NCBI RefSeq assembly: GCF_900112675.1
Contig: NZ_FOMQ01000007.1
Coordinates: 98,750-162,749, forward strand
Reading direction: 5' to 3'
DNA length: 64,000 nucleotides
From: Paracidovorax konjaci
Lineage (GTDB): Bacteria; Pseudomonadota; Gammaproteobacteria; Burkholderiales; Burkholderiaceae_C
Part shown: piece by piece, positions 10,098 to 18,109 of the stretch
Layout: each line of letters begins with the position of its first letter
Position numbering within the stretch: position 1 is the first letter of the stretch
Program-made: the position numbers and the translations under genes
The notes under the pieces: model-generated
Databases searched by the model: none
What the model saw: the letters and a program-made list of their open reading frames with translations, nothing else
What the model was told of the DNA's origin: nothing

Positions 10098-10748
10098 ATG
10101 ATGGCAACTGCGAAAAAGACCACCGCCAAGAAGGCAGCCCCCGCCGCGAAAAAAGCGGCTCCAGCCAAGAAGGCCACGGTAGCCAAGAAGGCCGCTGCAC
10201 CGGCCAAGAAGGCTGCGGCTCCGGCAAAGAAGGCCGCTGCACCCGCCAAGAAGGCCGCGGCACCTGCGAAGAAGGCAGCGGCCGCCAAGAAGGCCGTGCC
10301 AGCGAAGAAGGCTGCGGCTCCTGCCAAGAAGGCCGCTGCACCCGCCAAGAAGACTGCCGTAGCGAAGAAGGCTGCAGCACCGGCAAAGAAGGCGGCTCCA
10401 GCGAAGAAGGCTGCCGCACCTGCGAAGAAGGCCACGACCGCCAAGAAGGCTGCTGCACCGGCAAAGAAGGCCGCGGCCCCCGCGAAGAAGGCTGCTGCGC
10501 CTGCCAAGAAGGCGGCGTCGGCGAAGAAGTCCACCGCTGCACCGGCGGCGAAGAAGGCAGCCACGACCAAGAAGGCTGCTGCAGCCCCTGCAAAGAAAGC
10601 CGCCCCCGCCGCGAAGAAGGCCAAGGCAGCCCCCAAGAAGGCTGCTGCCAAAGCGGCCGCCGCTGCTGCCCCCGCACCTGCCCCTGCTGCGCAAACCACG
10701 CTGAACCCGCAGGCTGCATGGCCGTTTCCCACGGGCGGCAAGCCCTGA
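10098..10748 (+). CDS. Histone H1-like, Lys/Ala-rich DNA-binding protein
   Basis: 216-residue, very basic low-complexity protein built from AAPAKK and AAAPAKK type units, resembling the C-terminal tail of eukaryotic histone H1, AlgP of Pseudomonas and HctB of Chlamydia. Such tails bind DNA without sequence specificity and act in nucleoid packing. The repeats end at about residue 195 and are followed by a non-repetitive tail, TTLNPQAAWPFPTGGKP. The start has two adjacent ATG codons (10098 and 10101) behind GGAG at 10091. The repeats use mixed codons (AAG/AAA, GCT/GCC/GCA/GCG), so they are old or kept variable. A strong terminator follows at 10796, so the gene forms its own unit or ends the nrd operon. 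Confidence 0.88.
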   Translation: MMATAKKTTAKKAAPAAKKAAPAKKATVAKKAAAPAKKAAAPAKKAAAPAKKAAAPAKKAAAAKKAVPAKKAAAPAKKAAAPAKKTAVAKKAAAPAKKAAPAKKAAAPAKKATTAKKAAAPAKKAAAPAKKAAAPAKKAASAKKSTAAPAAKKAATTKKAAAAPAKKAAPAAKKAKAAPKKAAAKAAAAAAPAPAPAAQTTLNPQAAWPFPTGGKP

Positions 10749-10795
10749 GGCACCTTCCGCGCGCCTCCTGCGAGGCACGCGAGGTACCCAAGAAC

Positions 10796-10821
10796 AACCC
10801 GGTGCATGCACCGGGTTTTTT
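10796..10821 (+). terminator. Intrinsic terminator after the H1-like gene
   Basis: A 22-base perfect palindrome (AACCCGGTGCA then TGCACCGGGTT, 10796-10817) runs directly into six T residues (10816-10821). This is a textbook rho-independent terminator for the rightward H1-like gene. It lies between convergent genes and may also help end the leftward kinase transcript, although the T-run on that strand is poor. Confidence 0.9.
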
Positions 10822-10934
10822 CATGGGCTGCCGATCCTGGCGGCGGGGCAGCCATCCGCTGGGCCGCAGGCACCTTGCCCGGGTCTGCCCGGACGGAGGC
10901 GATCACCGGGACGCGCCGCCCCCCTGCTGCCGCA

Positions 10935-11831
10935 TCAGGACGGCTCGAAATCCAGCGTGTAGTTCTGCGGTCCCCGCTGGGCGATCTTGAGCGCGCCCAG
11001 GCGGTTGCCCAGCGCGGCGCACCGCGCAAGGGACCAGCCCCGCTCCAACCCGAAGAGCAGCGCGCCGCGCCATGCGTCGCCGCACCCGGTGGGGTCCACC
11101 ACCTCGGCGGGTTGCACGGCCGGCACGGGCGTGCCCACACCGTCTTCCCAGACCTCGCAGCCCTGCGCACCCAGCGTGACGACCAGGCCCCGCACCTTGC
11201 GCGAAATCTCGGCAAAACTCCATCCCGTGCGCTCGCACAGCATGCGGCCTTCGTAATCGTTCACTGTCACCCAGCTCGCCTGCTCGATGAAGCGGGCGAG
11301 TTCCTCGCCGTTGAACATCGGCAGCCCCTGGCCCGGATCGAAGACGAACGGAATACCCGCGGCCTGGCATTGCGCTGCGTGCTCGATCATCGCGTCACGG
11401 CCGTCCGGCGCGATGATCGCCACGCGCAGGTCCGGCTCCGCAACGATGCGGGCGCGGTGGGCCAGCATCATGGCCCCGGGGTGGAAAGCCGTGATCTGGT
11501 TGTTGTCGCGGTCGGTCATGATGAGCGCCTGCGCGGTGTAGGTCTCGTCCGCCTGCGCCACGTGGCGGGTATCGATGGCGAGGTCCCGCAGCCGCTGGAG
11601 GTAGTCGGCACCATCGCTGCCGAGCATCGCCATGGGCACCGGCTCGCCGCCCAGCAGCTTGAGGCTGTAGGCGATGTTGCCCGCACAGCCGCCGAAATCC
11701 CGCCGCAGCGAAGGCACCAGGAACGACACGTTGAGGATGTGCAACTGGTCGGGCAGGATCTGCTCCGCGAAGCGGCCCTCGAACGTCATGATGGTGTCAA
11801 AAGCCAGGGAACCGCAAATCAAGGCAGCCAT
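10935..11831 (-). CDS. PfkB-family sugar/nucleoside kinase (adenosine kinase-like)
   Basis: 298-residue PfkB (ribokinase) family kinase. N-terminal LICGSLAFDTIMTFEGRF and FGGCAGNIAYSLKLLGGEP form the substrate-side GG signature. The C-terminal signature reads DPTGCGDAWRGALLFGLERG, with the catalytic Asp in GCGD; most members have GAGDAF. It probably phosphorylates a ribose-containing substrate, and close relatives are annotated as adenosine kinase, but the substrate cannot be read from the sequence. It is the last gene of a leftward group after prmA and the DUF3426 protein, with a 65-base gap to the latter. Confidence 0.82.
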   Translation of the reverse strand: MAALICGSLAFDTIMTFEGRFAEQILPDQLHILNVSFLVPSLRRDFGGCAGNIAYSLKLLGGEPVPMAMLGSDGADYLQRLRDLAIDTRHVAQADETYTAQALIMTDRDNNQITAFHPGAMMLAHRARIVAEPDLRVAIIAPDGRDAMIEHAAQCQAAGIPFVFDPGQGLPMFNGEELARFIEQASWVTVNDYEGRMLCERTGWSFAEISRKVRGLVVTLGAQGCEVWEDGVGTPVPAVQPAEVVDPTGCGDAWRGALLFGLERGWSLARCAALGNRLGALKIAQRGPQNYTLDFEPS

Positions 11832-11896
11832 GAAAGTCCTGTCGGTCTGAAAAAGAAAAAAGCAAGAAAAGACCCGGGCACGCGATCACCGCCGGC

Positions 11897-13528
11897 TCAG
11901 GGATAGAAAGCGAGCAGCCGGTAGCCGGCCACGCGTGCGCCCGCCGCACCCACGTTGACGGGCCAGGCACCGCCCCACTCCCCGCCCGGCGCCAGCTCCG
12001 TCGGCGCCGCCAGTTCCTGGGGCATCAATACCCGGCGCAGGATGGGCTGCTCCTGCGCATCGGTCAGGGTCAGTTCCAGGGCCGGCATGGCCACCGGAAA
12101 ATCCGCACGGCTCTTGATGGTGAGGGCGAGCTGGTAGCCATCCCCCCGCGCCTTGTTGAAGGATGAACTGTCGATCACCACGTCGGCGATGCGCCGGGGT
12201 GCCGAGAGCTGGCATTGCAGCGGTGCGCACAGCACCTGCAGCACAGGCCGGATCGCGGGGTACTGGGCCGCCAGGCGGTCCCGCTCCTGCAGCCCGACCT
12301 GCAACAGCAACCCGCCGAGCAACAGCACGCCCGCCACACCGAGGCCGATGCGCACCCCGGGGCGGCGCCACCAGGCCCTGCGCCTCGCGGCCCGCACGAA
12401 GCCGGGTTCGTCGGAGGATGGGCCATCGTCGTCTTCGTCTTCGTCGTCGCCTGCACCGCGGCGCCAACCGGACCCGTGGGTACCCGGGGCCGCGGAGGCA
12501 TCGCGCGCGGACCGCCACACCGAAGGCGCCGGACTGGCCGCAGCGGCACCCTGCGCCACCACCGGCGAGGGCAGCGGCATCGCCTGCGTCGCCATGTCCA
12601 CCGGGTCCGTATCGGTATCGATCCCCTCGTGTGCAAGCTCCATCGCGACCGCCTGCTCCACCCCATCGTCATCGTCATCGTCATCGCCGTCCGGCCCGCC
12701 ACCTTCGTCCGGCGGGGCGGAGGAGTGCGCGCTCGGCCGTCCCGGCAGCGGCAGGCCTTCCAGTGGCGGCTCTTCTTCGCCGGCGTCGGCCTCTTCCGGC
12801 CAGCCGGAATCGCGCAATTCGGCAAAAGGCAGTTCGTACCCGCCCAGCGACTCGCGCTCGGCCGCCGCCTCGGGGACCGCAGGGGCCGCCGCCGCACGCC
12901 CGGGTTCCGCCGGCGGAGCCAGGGGCGGCTGGGGGACCACGGCAACGCCCGCGACAGCAGCATCGGCAGATGGAAGAGGGACTGGAGCCATCGCAGGAGG
13001 CGGTGGAACCGCCGCGGGCGGCCGTACCCGCCATGCCAGGGGCGACAGCGGCTCCAGGCTCCATTCGGCATCTCCGGCAGACCCGTCCACAGCCGCCGCA
13101 CCCTGCGACCGCGCCGAGAGAAAGGCCGGCACCGCGGCCGCAACGGCCACGGGAGGAACCACCACCGGCGGGGCCGCGGGCACGGCAAGTGGACTGGCCG
13201 CGGCAGGAGACGCCGGCGGTACGGCCACGGATTGCGCGGCCGGCGGTGCCACCGGGCGGCTGGCCGCAGGCGAAGCCCCGGGGGCCGGCGGGCGGCCCCA
13301 GGCCACCTGCGGCACGGGCTCGGGCCGAGGGGCGGCACGGGGCCCCTGCGGCAATGCCATGTCGGACAGCAATTCTCCCGGACGCGCAGCAGGCGCCACG
13401 AGGTGCGCGGAGGCGTCGAACACTTCCTTGCACTGCCCGCAGCGGACCCAGCCCTCGGAGATGCGCAGTTGGTCCGCGACGACCTTGAAGGTCGTGCCGC
13501 AGGCAGGGCATCGGGTGATCTGGCTCAT
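11897..13528 (-). CDS. Zinc-ribbon and DUF3426 membrane protein
   Basis: 543-residue protein. Residues 1-40 (MSQITRCPACGTTFKVVADQ, then VRCGQCKEVFDAS) form a CxxC-CxxC zinc ribbon of the MJ0042 type. A very long, low-complexity Ala/Pro-rich linker follows, with acidic tracts (DGDDDDDDDG and EDEDDDG) encoded by GAC/GAT triplet runs. One transmembrane helix (RIGLGVAGVLLLGGLLLQVG) leads into a C-terminal DUF3426 domain. This is the usual architecture for the gene downstream of prmA in betaproteobacteria. The function is unknown. The linker is longer than I would expect and is probably variable between strains. It is co-transcribed with prmA (58-base gap). Confidence 0.85.
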   Translation of the reverse strand: MSQITRCPACGTTFKVVADQLRISEGWVRCGQCKEVFDASAHLVAPAARPGELLSDMALPQGPRAAPRPEPVPQVAWGRPPAPGASPAASRPVAPPAAQSVAVPPASPAAASPLAVPAAPPVVVPPVAVAAAVPAFLSARSQGAAAVDGSAGDAEWSLEPLSPLAWRVRPPAAVPPPPAMAPVPLPSADAAVAGVAVVPQPPLAPPAEPGRAAAAPAVPEAAAERESLGGYELPFAELRDSGWPEEADAGEEEPPLEGLPLPGRPSAHSSAPPDEGGGPDGDDDDDDDGVEQAVAMELAHEGIDTDTDPVDMATQAMPLPSPVVAQGAAAASPAPSVWRSARDASAAPGTHGSGWRRGAGDDEDEDDDGPSSDEPGFVRAARRRAWWRRPGVRIGLGVAGVLLLGGLLLQVGLQERDRLAAQYPAIRPVLQVLCAPLQCQLSAPRRIADVVIDSSSFNKARGDGYQLALTIKSRADFPVAMPALELTLTDAQEQPILRRVLMPQELAAPTELAPGGEWGGAWPVNVGAAGARVAGYRLLAFYP

Positions 13529-13586
13529 CGGCTCGGGATTGTAGGGGGCGCTCCGCGGCGGCCAGGGGCTGCGCGCGGCGTGCGCA

Positions 13587-14468
13587 TCAGCGGGATGCCG
13601 TCATCAGGATCCAGCCGTCCTCGGTGTCGCTCACCTGCAGGGCAAGCCACGGCGCGTAGGCCTCCTTGAGTTCCTCGGCCTGGCGCTCCAGGATGCCCGC
13701 CAGCACCAGGTGCCCGCCTTGGGCCACGTGGGCGCACAGCAGCGGTGCCAGCACCTTGAGCGGTGTGGCGAGGATGTTGGCCAGCACTGTGCCGTACTGG
13801 CCCTGCGCCGCATCGGGCAAGCCTGCCTTCAGCGCGACGCCATTGGCTTCGGCATTGAGGCGGGTCGACTGCACCGCCGCAGGGTCGATGTCCACCGCAT
13901 CGATATCGGCCGCGCCGAACTTGGCGGCGCCGATCGCCAGGATGCCCGAGCCGCAGCCATAGTCGAGCACGCGGCCGAAACCGCCACCGCGGTGCGCGAT
14001 CCAGCGCAGGCACATGCGGGTTGTGGGGTGCGTGCCGGTACCGAAGGCCAGCCCCGGGTCGAGGCGGATGCTGCGCACGGCCTGGGCCGGCAGCTCGTGC
14101 CAGGTCGGCACGATCCAGAAATCGGGAGTGATATCCACCGGAGCGAACTGCGACTGCGTGAGCCGCACCCAGTCCTGGTCCTGCACTTCGGCGATGCCCA
14201 GGATGCGGCAGCCTTCGAAGAAATCCTGCACCTCCAGCAGCGCGCGGGCCTCGCCGGCCGCCCCGTGTGTCGGGAACAGCGCCACGACACGGCTGCGCTG
14301 CCATCCGTCCTTGGGTGGCGGCATGCCCGGCTCGCCGAAAAGCGCCTGCTCGGCATCGGTCTGGGCGTCTGCGTCCTCGACGGAAACGCTCAGTGCATCG
14401 AGCGCCTCGAGGGCTTCGCTCAGGGCTTCCACCCGCTCTTCGGGGCACAACAGGCTCAGCTCAAACAT
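13587..14468 (-). CDS. prmA: Ribosomal protein L11 methyltransferase PrmA
   Basis: 293-residue class I SAM-dependent methyltransferase that trimethylates ribosomal protein L11. The N-terminal domain (MFELSLLCPEERVEALSEAL) binds L11. The catalytic domain has motif I LDYGCGSGILAIGAAKFGA, the acidic loop DIDAVDIDPAAV, and LANILATPLKVLAP as the N-P-P-Y-like motif of this family. The start ATG 14468 matches the conserved N terminus. It follows accC in the same direction, as is common in proteobacteria, with a hairpin in the 91-base gap. Confidence 0.95.
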   Translation of the reverse strand: MFELSLLCPEERVEALSEALEALDALSVSVEDADAQTDAEQALFGEPGMPPPKDGWQRSRVVALFPTHGAAGEARALLEVQDFFEGCRILGIAEVQDQDWVRLTQSQFAPVDITPDFWIVPTWHELPAQAVRSIRLDPGLAFGTGTHPTTRMCLRWIAHRGGGFGRVLDYGCGSGILAIGAAKFGAADIDAVDIDPAAVQSTRLNAEANGVALKAGLPDAAQGQYGTVLANILATPLKVLAPLLCAHVAQGGHLVLAGILERQAEELKEAYAPWLALQVSDTEDGWILMTASR

Positions 14469-14489
14469 GGACGGCAATCTCCTTGCTGC

Positions 14490-14530
14490 AAAAACGACAA
14501 TGCTGGCACCCGTCGCCGGAATGCCAGCAT
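14490..14530 (-). terminator. Hairpin between accC and prmA (possible weak terminator)
   Basis: ATGCTGGCA (14500-14508) pairs perfectly with TGCCAGCAT (14522-14530). On the leftward strand the stem is followed by TGTCG and then five T residues (14490-14494). The T-run is displaced, so this may be a partial terminator that lowers prmA expression relative to accBC rather than a full stop. Confidence 0.4.
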
Positions 14531-14559
14531 GCCTGGGGCCGGTGGCGGGCCGGCACCGG

Positions 14560-15909
14560 TCAGCGCTTGTGCGCGCCCAGCCACTCTTCCAGGTAATGGA
14601 TGTTCGTGCCACCGGCGACGAACTTGGCATCCACCATCAACTCGCGGTGCAGCGGGATGTTGGTGTTGATGCCCTCCACCACCGTCTCGGACAGCGCGGT
14701 GCGCATGCGCGCCAGGGCCTGCTCCCGCGTGTCGCCGTGCACGATGATCTTGCCGATCATCGAGTCGTAGTTCGGCGGCACGTAGTAGTTGGTGTAGGCA
14801 TGCGAATCGACGCGCACGCCGGGGCCGCCCGGTGCGTGCCACATGGTGATGCGGCCCGGCGATGGCGTGAACTTGTAGGGGTCTTCGGCATTCACGCGGC
14901 ACTCGATCGCGTGGCCCCGGATCTCGATCTGGCGCTGGGTGAACGGCAGCTTTTCGCCAGCGGCGACCATGATCTGCGTCTTCACGATATCCACGCCGGT
15001 GATCCATTCGGTCACGGGATGCTCGACCTGCACGCGCGTGTTCATCTCGATGAAATAGAACTCGCCGTTCTCGTAGAGGAATTCGAACGTGCCGGCGCCG
15101 CGGTAGCCGATCTTCTTGCAGGCGGCGACGCAGCGCTCGCCGATCTTCTCGATGAGCTTGCGCGGGATGCCGGGGGCCGGGGCCTCCTCGATCACCTTCT
15201 GGTGGCGGCGCTGCATGGAGCAGTCGCGCTCGCCCAGGTACACCGCGTTCTTGAACTTGTCCGCGAGTATCTGGATCTCGATGTGGCGCGGGTTCTGGAG
15301 GAACTTCTCCATGTACACGGCCGGGTTGCCGAAAGCCGCCTGGGCTTCGGCCTTCGTCATCTGCACGGCGTTGACCAGGGCCGCCTCGGTGTGCACCACG
15401 CGCATGCCGCGGCCACCGCCGCCGCCTGCCGCCTTGATGATCACCGGATACCCGACGGTGCGCGCAATGCGGCGGATCTGCACCGGGTCTTCGGGCAACT
15501 CGCCCTCCGACCCCGGCACGCAGGGCACGCCTGCGCGGATCATGGCCTGCTTGGCAGACACCTTGTCGCCCATCGTGCGGATGGACTCGGGGGTGGGGCC
15601 GATGAACTGGAAACCGCTCTTTTCCACGCGCTCGGCGAAGTCGGCGTTCTCGGAGAGGAAGCCGTAGCCGGGGTGGATCGCCTCGGCATCGGTCACTTCC
15701 GCCGCGGAGATGATGGCCGGCATGTTGAGATAGGACAGCGGCGAGGGCGCCGGCCCGATACACACCGCCTCTTCCGCCAGCTTGACGTACTTGGCGTCTC
15801 GGTCGGCCTCGGAATACACCATCACGGCCTTCACGCCCAGCTCATGGCAGGCGCGCTGGATGCGCAGGGCGATTTCGCCGCGATTGGCAACAAGGATCTT
15901 TTTAAACAT
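14560..15909 (-). CDS. accC: Acetyl-CoA carboxylase, biotin carboxylase subunit
   Basis: 449-residue ATP-grasp enzyme that carboxylates the biotin on AccB in the first step of fatty acid synthesis. Visible features are [20 protein letters not shown] at the N terminus, the glycine-rich ATP loop [12 protein letters not shown] (residues 159-170), [17 protein letters not shown], and [16 protein letters not shown] with the metal-binding Glu and catalytic Arg. The length is normal. The first ~30 bases of the gene and its ribosome binding site are duplicated upstream (15882-16126), giving a competing start. The ATG at 15909 is preceded by CCGGAAAGCCT on the coding strand. accB lies upstream in the same operon. 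Confidence 0.96.
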   Translation of the reverse strand: MFKKILVANRGEIALRIQRACHELGVKAVMVYSEADRDAKYVKLAEEAVCIGPAPSPLSYLNMPAIISAAEVTDAEAIHPGYGFLSENADFAERVEKSGFQFIGPTPESIRTMGDKVSAKQAMIRAGVPCVPGSEGELPEDPVQIRRIARTVGYPVIIKAAGGGGGRGMRVVHTEAALVNAVQMTKAEAQAAFGNPAVYMEKFLQNPRHIEIQILADKFKNAVYLGERDCSMQRRHQKVIEEAPAPGIPRKLIEKIGERCVAACKKIGYRGAGTFEFLYENGEFYFIEMNTRVQVEHPVTEWITGVDIVKTQIMVAAGEKLPFTQRQIEIRGHAIECRVNAEDPYKFTPSPGRITMWHAPGGPGVRVDSHAYTNYYVPPNYDSMIGKIIVHGDTREQALARMRTALSETVVEGINTNIPLHRELMVDAKFVAGGTNIHYLEEWLGAHKR

Positions 15910-16126
15910 AGGCTTTCCGGCGGTTCATCGCCCGCGCACTGGCGTGCGCCACTGCGATCTGCTTCGCCTTGCCTGCGGCGCGACCGCCGCGGTGGGCGAC
16001 AAGGATCTTTTTAAACATGGCTTTCCGGCGATTCAACGCCCGCGCACTGGCATGCGCCACTGCGGCCCGCCCCACCTGCCTGCGGCATGGCCGCCGGGGC
16101 GGCAACGAGGATCTCTTTCAACGGAA
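15882..16126. repeat. Tandem duplication of the accC 5' end (two full units and one partial)
   Basis: The sequence CAAGGATCTTTTTAAACAT, which is the accC start on the opposite strand, occurs at 15891 and again at 16000. It is followed both times by GGCTTTCCGGCG, CGCCCGCGCACTGGC, TGCGCCACTGCG and a less similar stretch ending TGCCTGCGGC. A third, decayed copy starts at 16106 (CGAGGATCTCTTTCAAC) and lacks the ATG. The periods are 109 and 106 bases. The unit therefore holds the first codons of accC plus its upstream spacer and ribosome binding site. Confidence 0.9.
15902..16018 (-). pseudogene. Vestigial accC start: 38-codon upstream reading frame
   Basis: The duplicated unit carries its own ATG (16018) with the same GGAAAGCC upstream as accC. 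It encodes [12 protein letters not shown], nearly identical to the start of AccC, and then departs into [21 protein letters not shown]. The frame ends at a TAA (15902-15904) inside the first codons of the real accC, so a ribosome that starts here stops across the true start. It is a duplication remnant by origin. Whether it now acts as a translated upstream frame coupling accC to accB is inference. Confidence 0.65.
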
Positions 16127-16174
16127 GTGTCCTGGTTTGCGGCAGGCATCAACGGGGAACGCGGCGCCGGGAGC

Positions 16175-16624
16175 TTATTCGATGACGAACAGGGGTTGTC
16201 CGTATTCGACGGCCTGGCCGTTCTCGCCCAGGATGCGCGTGACCGTGCCGGTCTTGTCGGCTTCGATTTCGTTGAGGATCTTCATGGCCTCGATGATGCA
16301 GATGGTGTCGCCTTCCTTGACCTGGCTGCCCACTTCGACGAACGACTTGGCGCCGGGGCTGGACGCCCGGTAGAACGTGCCCACCATGGGCGACTTGACG
16401 ATGTGGCCGGCGGGTGCGGCAGGGGCGGGCAGCTCGGCCACGGGCGCGGCGGCTGCGGGCGCCGGGGCGGTGGGAGCGGCCACCGGGGCCGCCACGAATT
16501 GCTGGACGACAGCGCCACCGCTCTTGACGATGCGAACCTTGCCTTCCGCCTCGGTAATCTCGAGTTCCGACACATTCGACTCGGAAACGAGGTCAATCAA
16601 GGTCTTGAGTTTTCGCAAATCCAT
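16175..16624 (-). CDS. accB: Acetyl-CoA carboxylase, biotin carboxyl carrier protein
   Basis: 149-residue BCCP. The N-terminal segment ([20 protein letters not shown]) mediates association with AccC. A mobile Ala/Pro-rich linker (residues ~45-72) follows, then the biotinyl domain with [18 protein letters not shown] (the thumb typical of acetyl-CoA carboxylase) and the biotin site [10 protein letters not shown] with Lys115. The consensus is EAMKM; Met to Ile next to the lysine is a tolerated variant. The start is supported by the conserved N terminus. The 110 bases upstream are unusually AT-rich for this window and probably hold the accBC promoter, though I cannot assign boxes. Confidence 0.96.
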   Translation of the reverse strand: MDLRKLKTLIDLVSESNVSELEITEAEGKVRIVKSGGAVVQQFVAAPVAAPTAPAPAAAAPVAELPAPAAPAGHIVKSPMVGTFYRASSPGAKSFVEVGSQVKEGDTICIIEAMKILNEIEADKTGTVTRILGENGQAVEYGQPLFVIE

Positions 16625-16733
16625 GGGGACTCCAACGCCTAAAACGAAATAGGGCGCGAATTTACCCCAATTTATGCCTTCAACCCCTATCCTGGCGCAA
16701 ATTCCATTATCTTCATATGGAAAGACAGGAACT

Positions 16734-17318
16734 TCAGGCCAGCGAGGCCCACTGGGTGAGGTCTTCGGCGGTGACCTGGCCCATTTTACGGTGCCGAATG
16801 CTGCCATCTGCGCCCAAAAGCACGGTAAATGGAAGGCCTCCCGTGAGGTTGCCCAGGCTGCGCCCCAGGTCGGTTCCTTGCAGGCCTGCGAGCCCGACCG
16901 GGAAATCCAGGGGCACGCGGGCCAGGAACTGGCGCACCGCCGAGGGCTGGTCTATGGCCAGGCCGACGACCTGCCAGCCCTTCTCTTTATGCGCGCGATA
17001 GAAAGCGTTGAGCATGGGCAGCTCTTCCACGCAGGGCGGGCACCAGGTGGCCCAGAAGTTCACCAGCATGGGCCTGCCCCGGAACGCCTGCATGTCGAGC
17101 GCCGCGGCGCCCTGCTGCGGCGCGTCGAAGCGCTGCGCCCACAGGGCGGCCTCGGCGCCCGGCTCCACCGCATGGGGCTGCAGGCGCCACCAGGCCAGGC
17201 CGGCACCGCCCGCAGCGGCTGCGACCGCCGCGCCGGCATAGAGCGCGCGGCGCCGCGAAGGGCTCTGGGGCGGCGGTGTGCCGGCGCCCTGGCCCGGGGC
17301 CTCGGGAAGATCGGTCAT
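16734..17318 (-). CDS. TlpA/ResA-like membrane-anchored thioredoxin
   Basis: 194-residue protein with a basic N terminus ([18 protein letters not shown]) giving one membrane anchor or signal, then a thioredoxin fold facing the periplasm. The active site is [15 protein letters not shown] with Cys93 and Cys96. [12 protein letters not shown] carries the cis-Pro loop, and [13 protein letters not shown] is also typical of TlpA/ResA. Members reduce periplasmic disulfides, for example in cytochrome c or copper-site maturation. The start codon overlaps the stop codon of the upstream gene (ATGA), so the two are translationally coupled. Confidence 0.86.
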   Translation of the reverse strand: MTDLPEAPGQGAGTPPPQSPSRRRALYAGAAVAAAAGGAGLAWWRLQPHAVEPGAEAALWAQRFDAPQQGAAALDMQAFRGRPMLVNFWATWCPPCVEELPMLNAFYRAHKEKGWQVVGLAIDQPSAVRQFLARVPLDFPVGLAGLQGTDLGRSLGNLTGGLPFTVLLGADGSIRHRKMGQVTAEDLTQWASLA

Positions 17319-17917
17319 GAAGGCGTGTCCTCGTTGTCCAGAAGTTTGCGCACGGCCCGCACGTCGCCCCGCTGGACCCGACCGCGCGAGTCCGGCCGGA
17401 GCGCTCCGCGCAGATCGTCCAGATCATAGACAAGCAAGTGCACACCGATCGCCTCGCCCAGCGCGGGCGAGTGGCTCGACAGGCTCAGCGCTTCCACCGA
17501 TTCGCCGTGGAAGCCCGTGACCGTGCGGGGTTCGTAATCCACATGGTGGTCGATGAGCGAGATCTCGGCCGATTTGCAGTCATCGCAGAAGAGCTGCAGG
17601 TAAATGTCCGAAAGCCGCGTGGCCGTGCCGTACCACACCGCTCCGCCCAGGTGGGGCCGGAACTCGGCCATGCGCTCCATCCAGAGCAGGGCCAGCTCGC
17701 GCAGCGCGCGCAGCTCGGCCGGCTGGGTGTCGGCGCAGAAGAGGCCGATGTATTCGCGCACGGCGTCTTCGACCAGGTCGTTGTCGGGCAGCGCGGTGCG
17801 GGCCGGCAGCCCCAGCTGGCGGACGGCCCGCCGCTTGGCGGGCCCCCACTCCATTCCCTCCTCGACGACGAGGCGGGCGGCGGCGTTGGCGATCTCGGGG
17901 GCGAGGGCGTTGGGCAT
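17315..17917 (-). CDS. Conserved hypothetical protein next to mpl
   Basis: About 200 residues from ATG 17917 (MPNALAPEIANAAARLVVEE); an ATG at 17953 would add 12 residues. There is no signal or membrane helix. The central block GAVWYGTATRLSDIYLQLFC, then DDCKSAEISLIDHHV, and GFHGESVEALSL look like a conserved alpha/beta core, but I do not recognise the family. The N-terminal MEWGPAKRRAVRQLGL resembles a nucleic acid-binding or regulatory helical segment. It is divergent from mpl with a 192-base gap and overlaps the thioredoxin gene by ATGA, so it shares that operon. No function is assigned. Confidence 0.72.
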   Translation of the reverse strand: MPNALAPEIANAAARLVVEEGMEWGPAKRRAVRQLGLPARTALPDNDLVEDAVREYIGLFCADTQPAELRALRELALLWMERMAEFRPHLGGAVWYGTATRLSDIYLQLFCDDCKSAEISLIDHHVDYEPRTVTGFHGESVEALSLSSHSPALGEAIGVHLLVYDLDDLRGALRPDSRGRVQRGDVRAVRKLLDNEDTPS

Positions 17918-18109
17918 GGCGGCGTCCCGGGCGGAAGGAGAAGAAGCCTGCATTGTGGCGCGGAGCCACCGCCGCGCGGCGTCCAATGCGCCCGCGGTGC
18001 GCGGGGTCTTGGCAGGCGCCTGCCGTGCACACTCCTGAAAAAATAGCAGCGCTTCCAGCCTCGGCGGCGGCACCGGGCGGGCCGGACCCCAACCGTAGAA
18101 TCGGCGCCC

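Noticed and set aside
9911..11215. Leftward Ala/Phe-rich open frame opposite the H1-like gene
   Set aside because: It only mirrors the Lys/Ala repeat on the other strand and runs through a terminator.
15882..16126. Possible CRISPR-like array
   Set aside because: Only two and a half units, the spacers are also similar between units, and the unit is the accC 5' end.
17938..17953. Start of the mpl-adjacent hypothetical at ATG 17953
   Set aside because: The extra 12 residues (MQASSPSARDAA) look like linker, and no ribosome binding site is seen at either start; the shorter form was chosen with low certainty.
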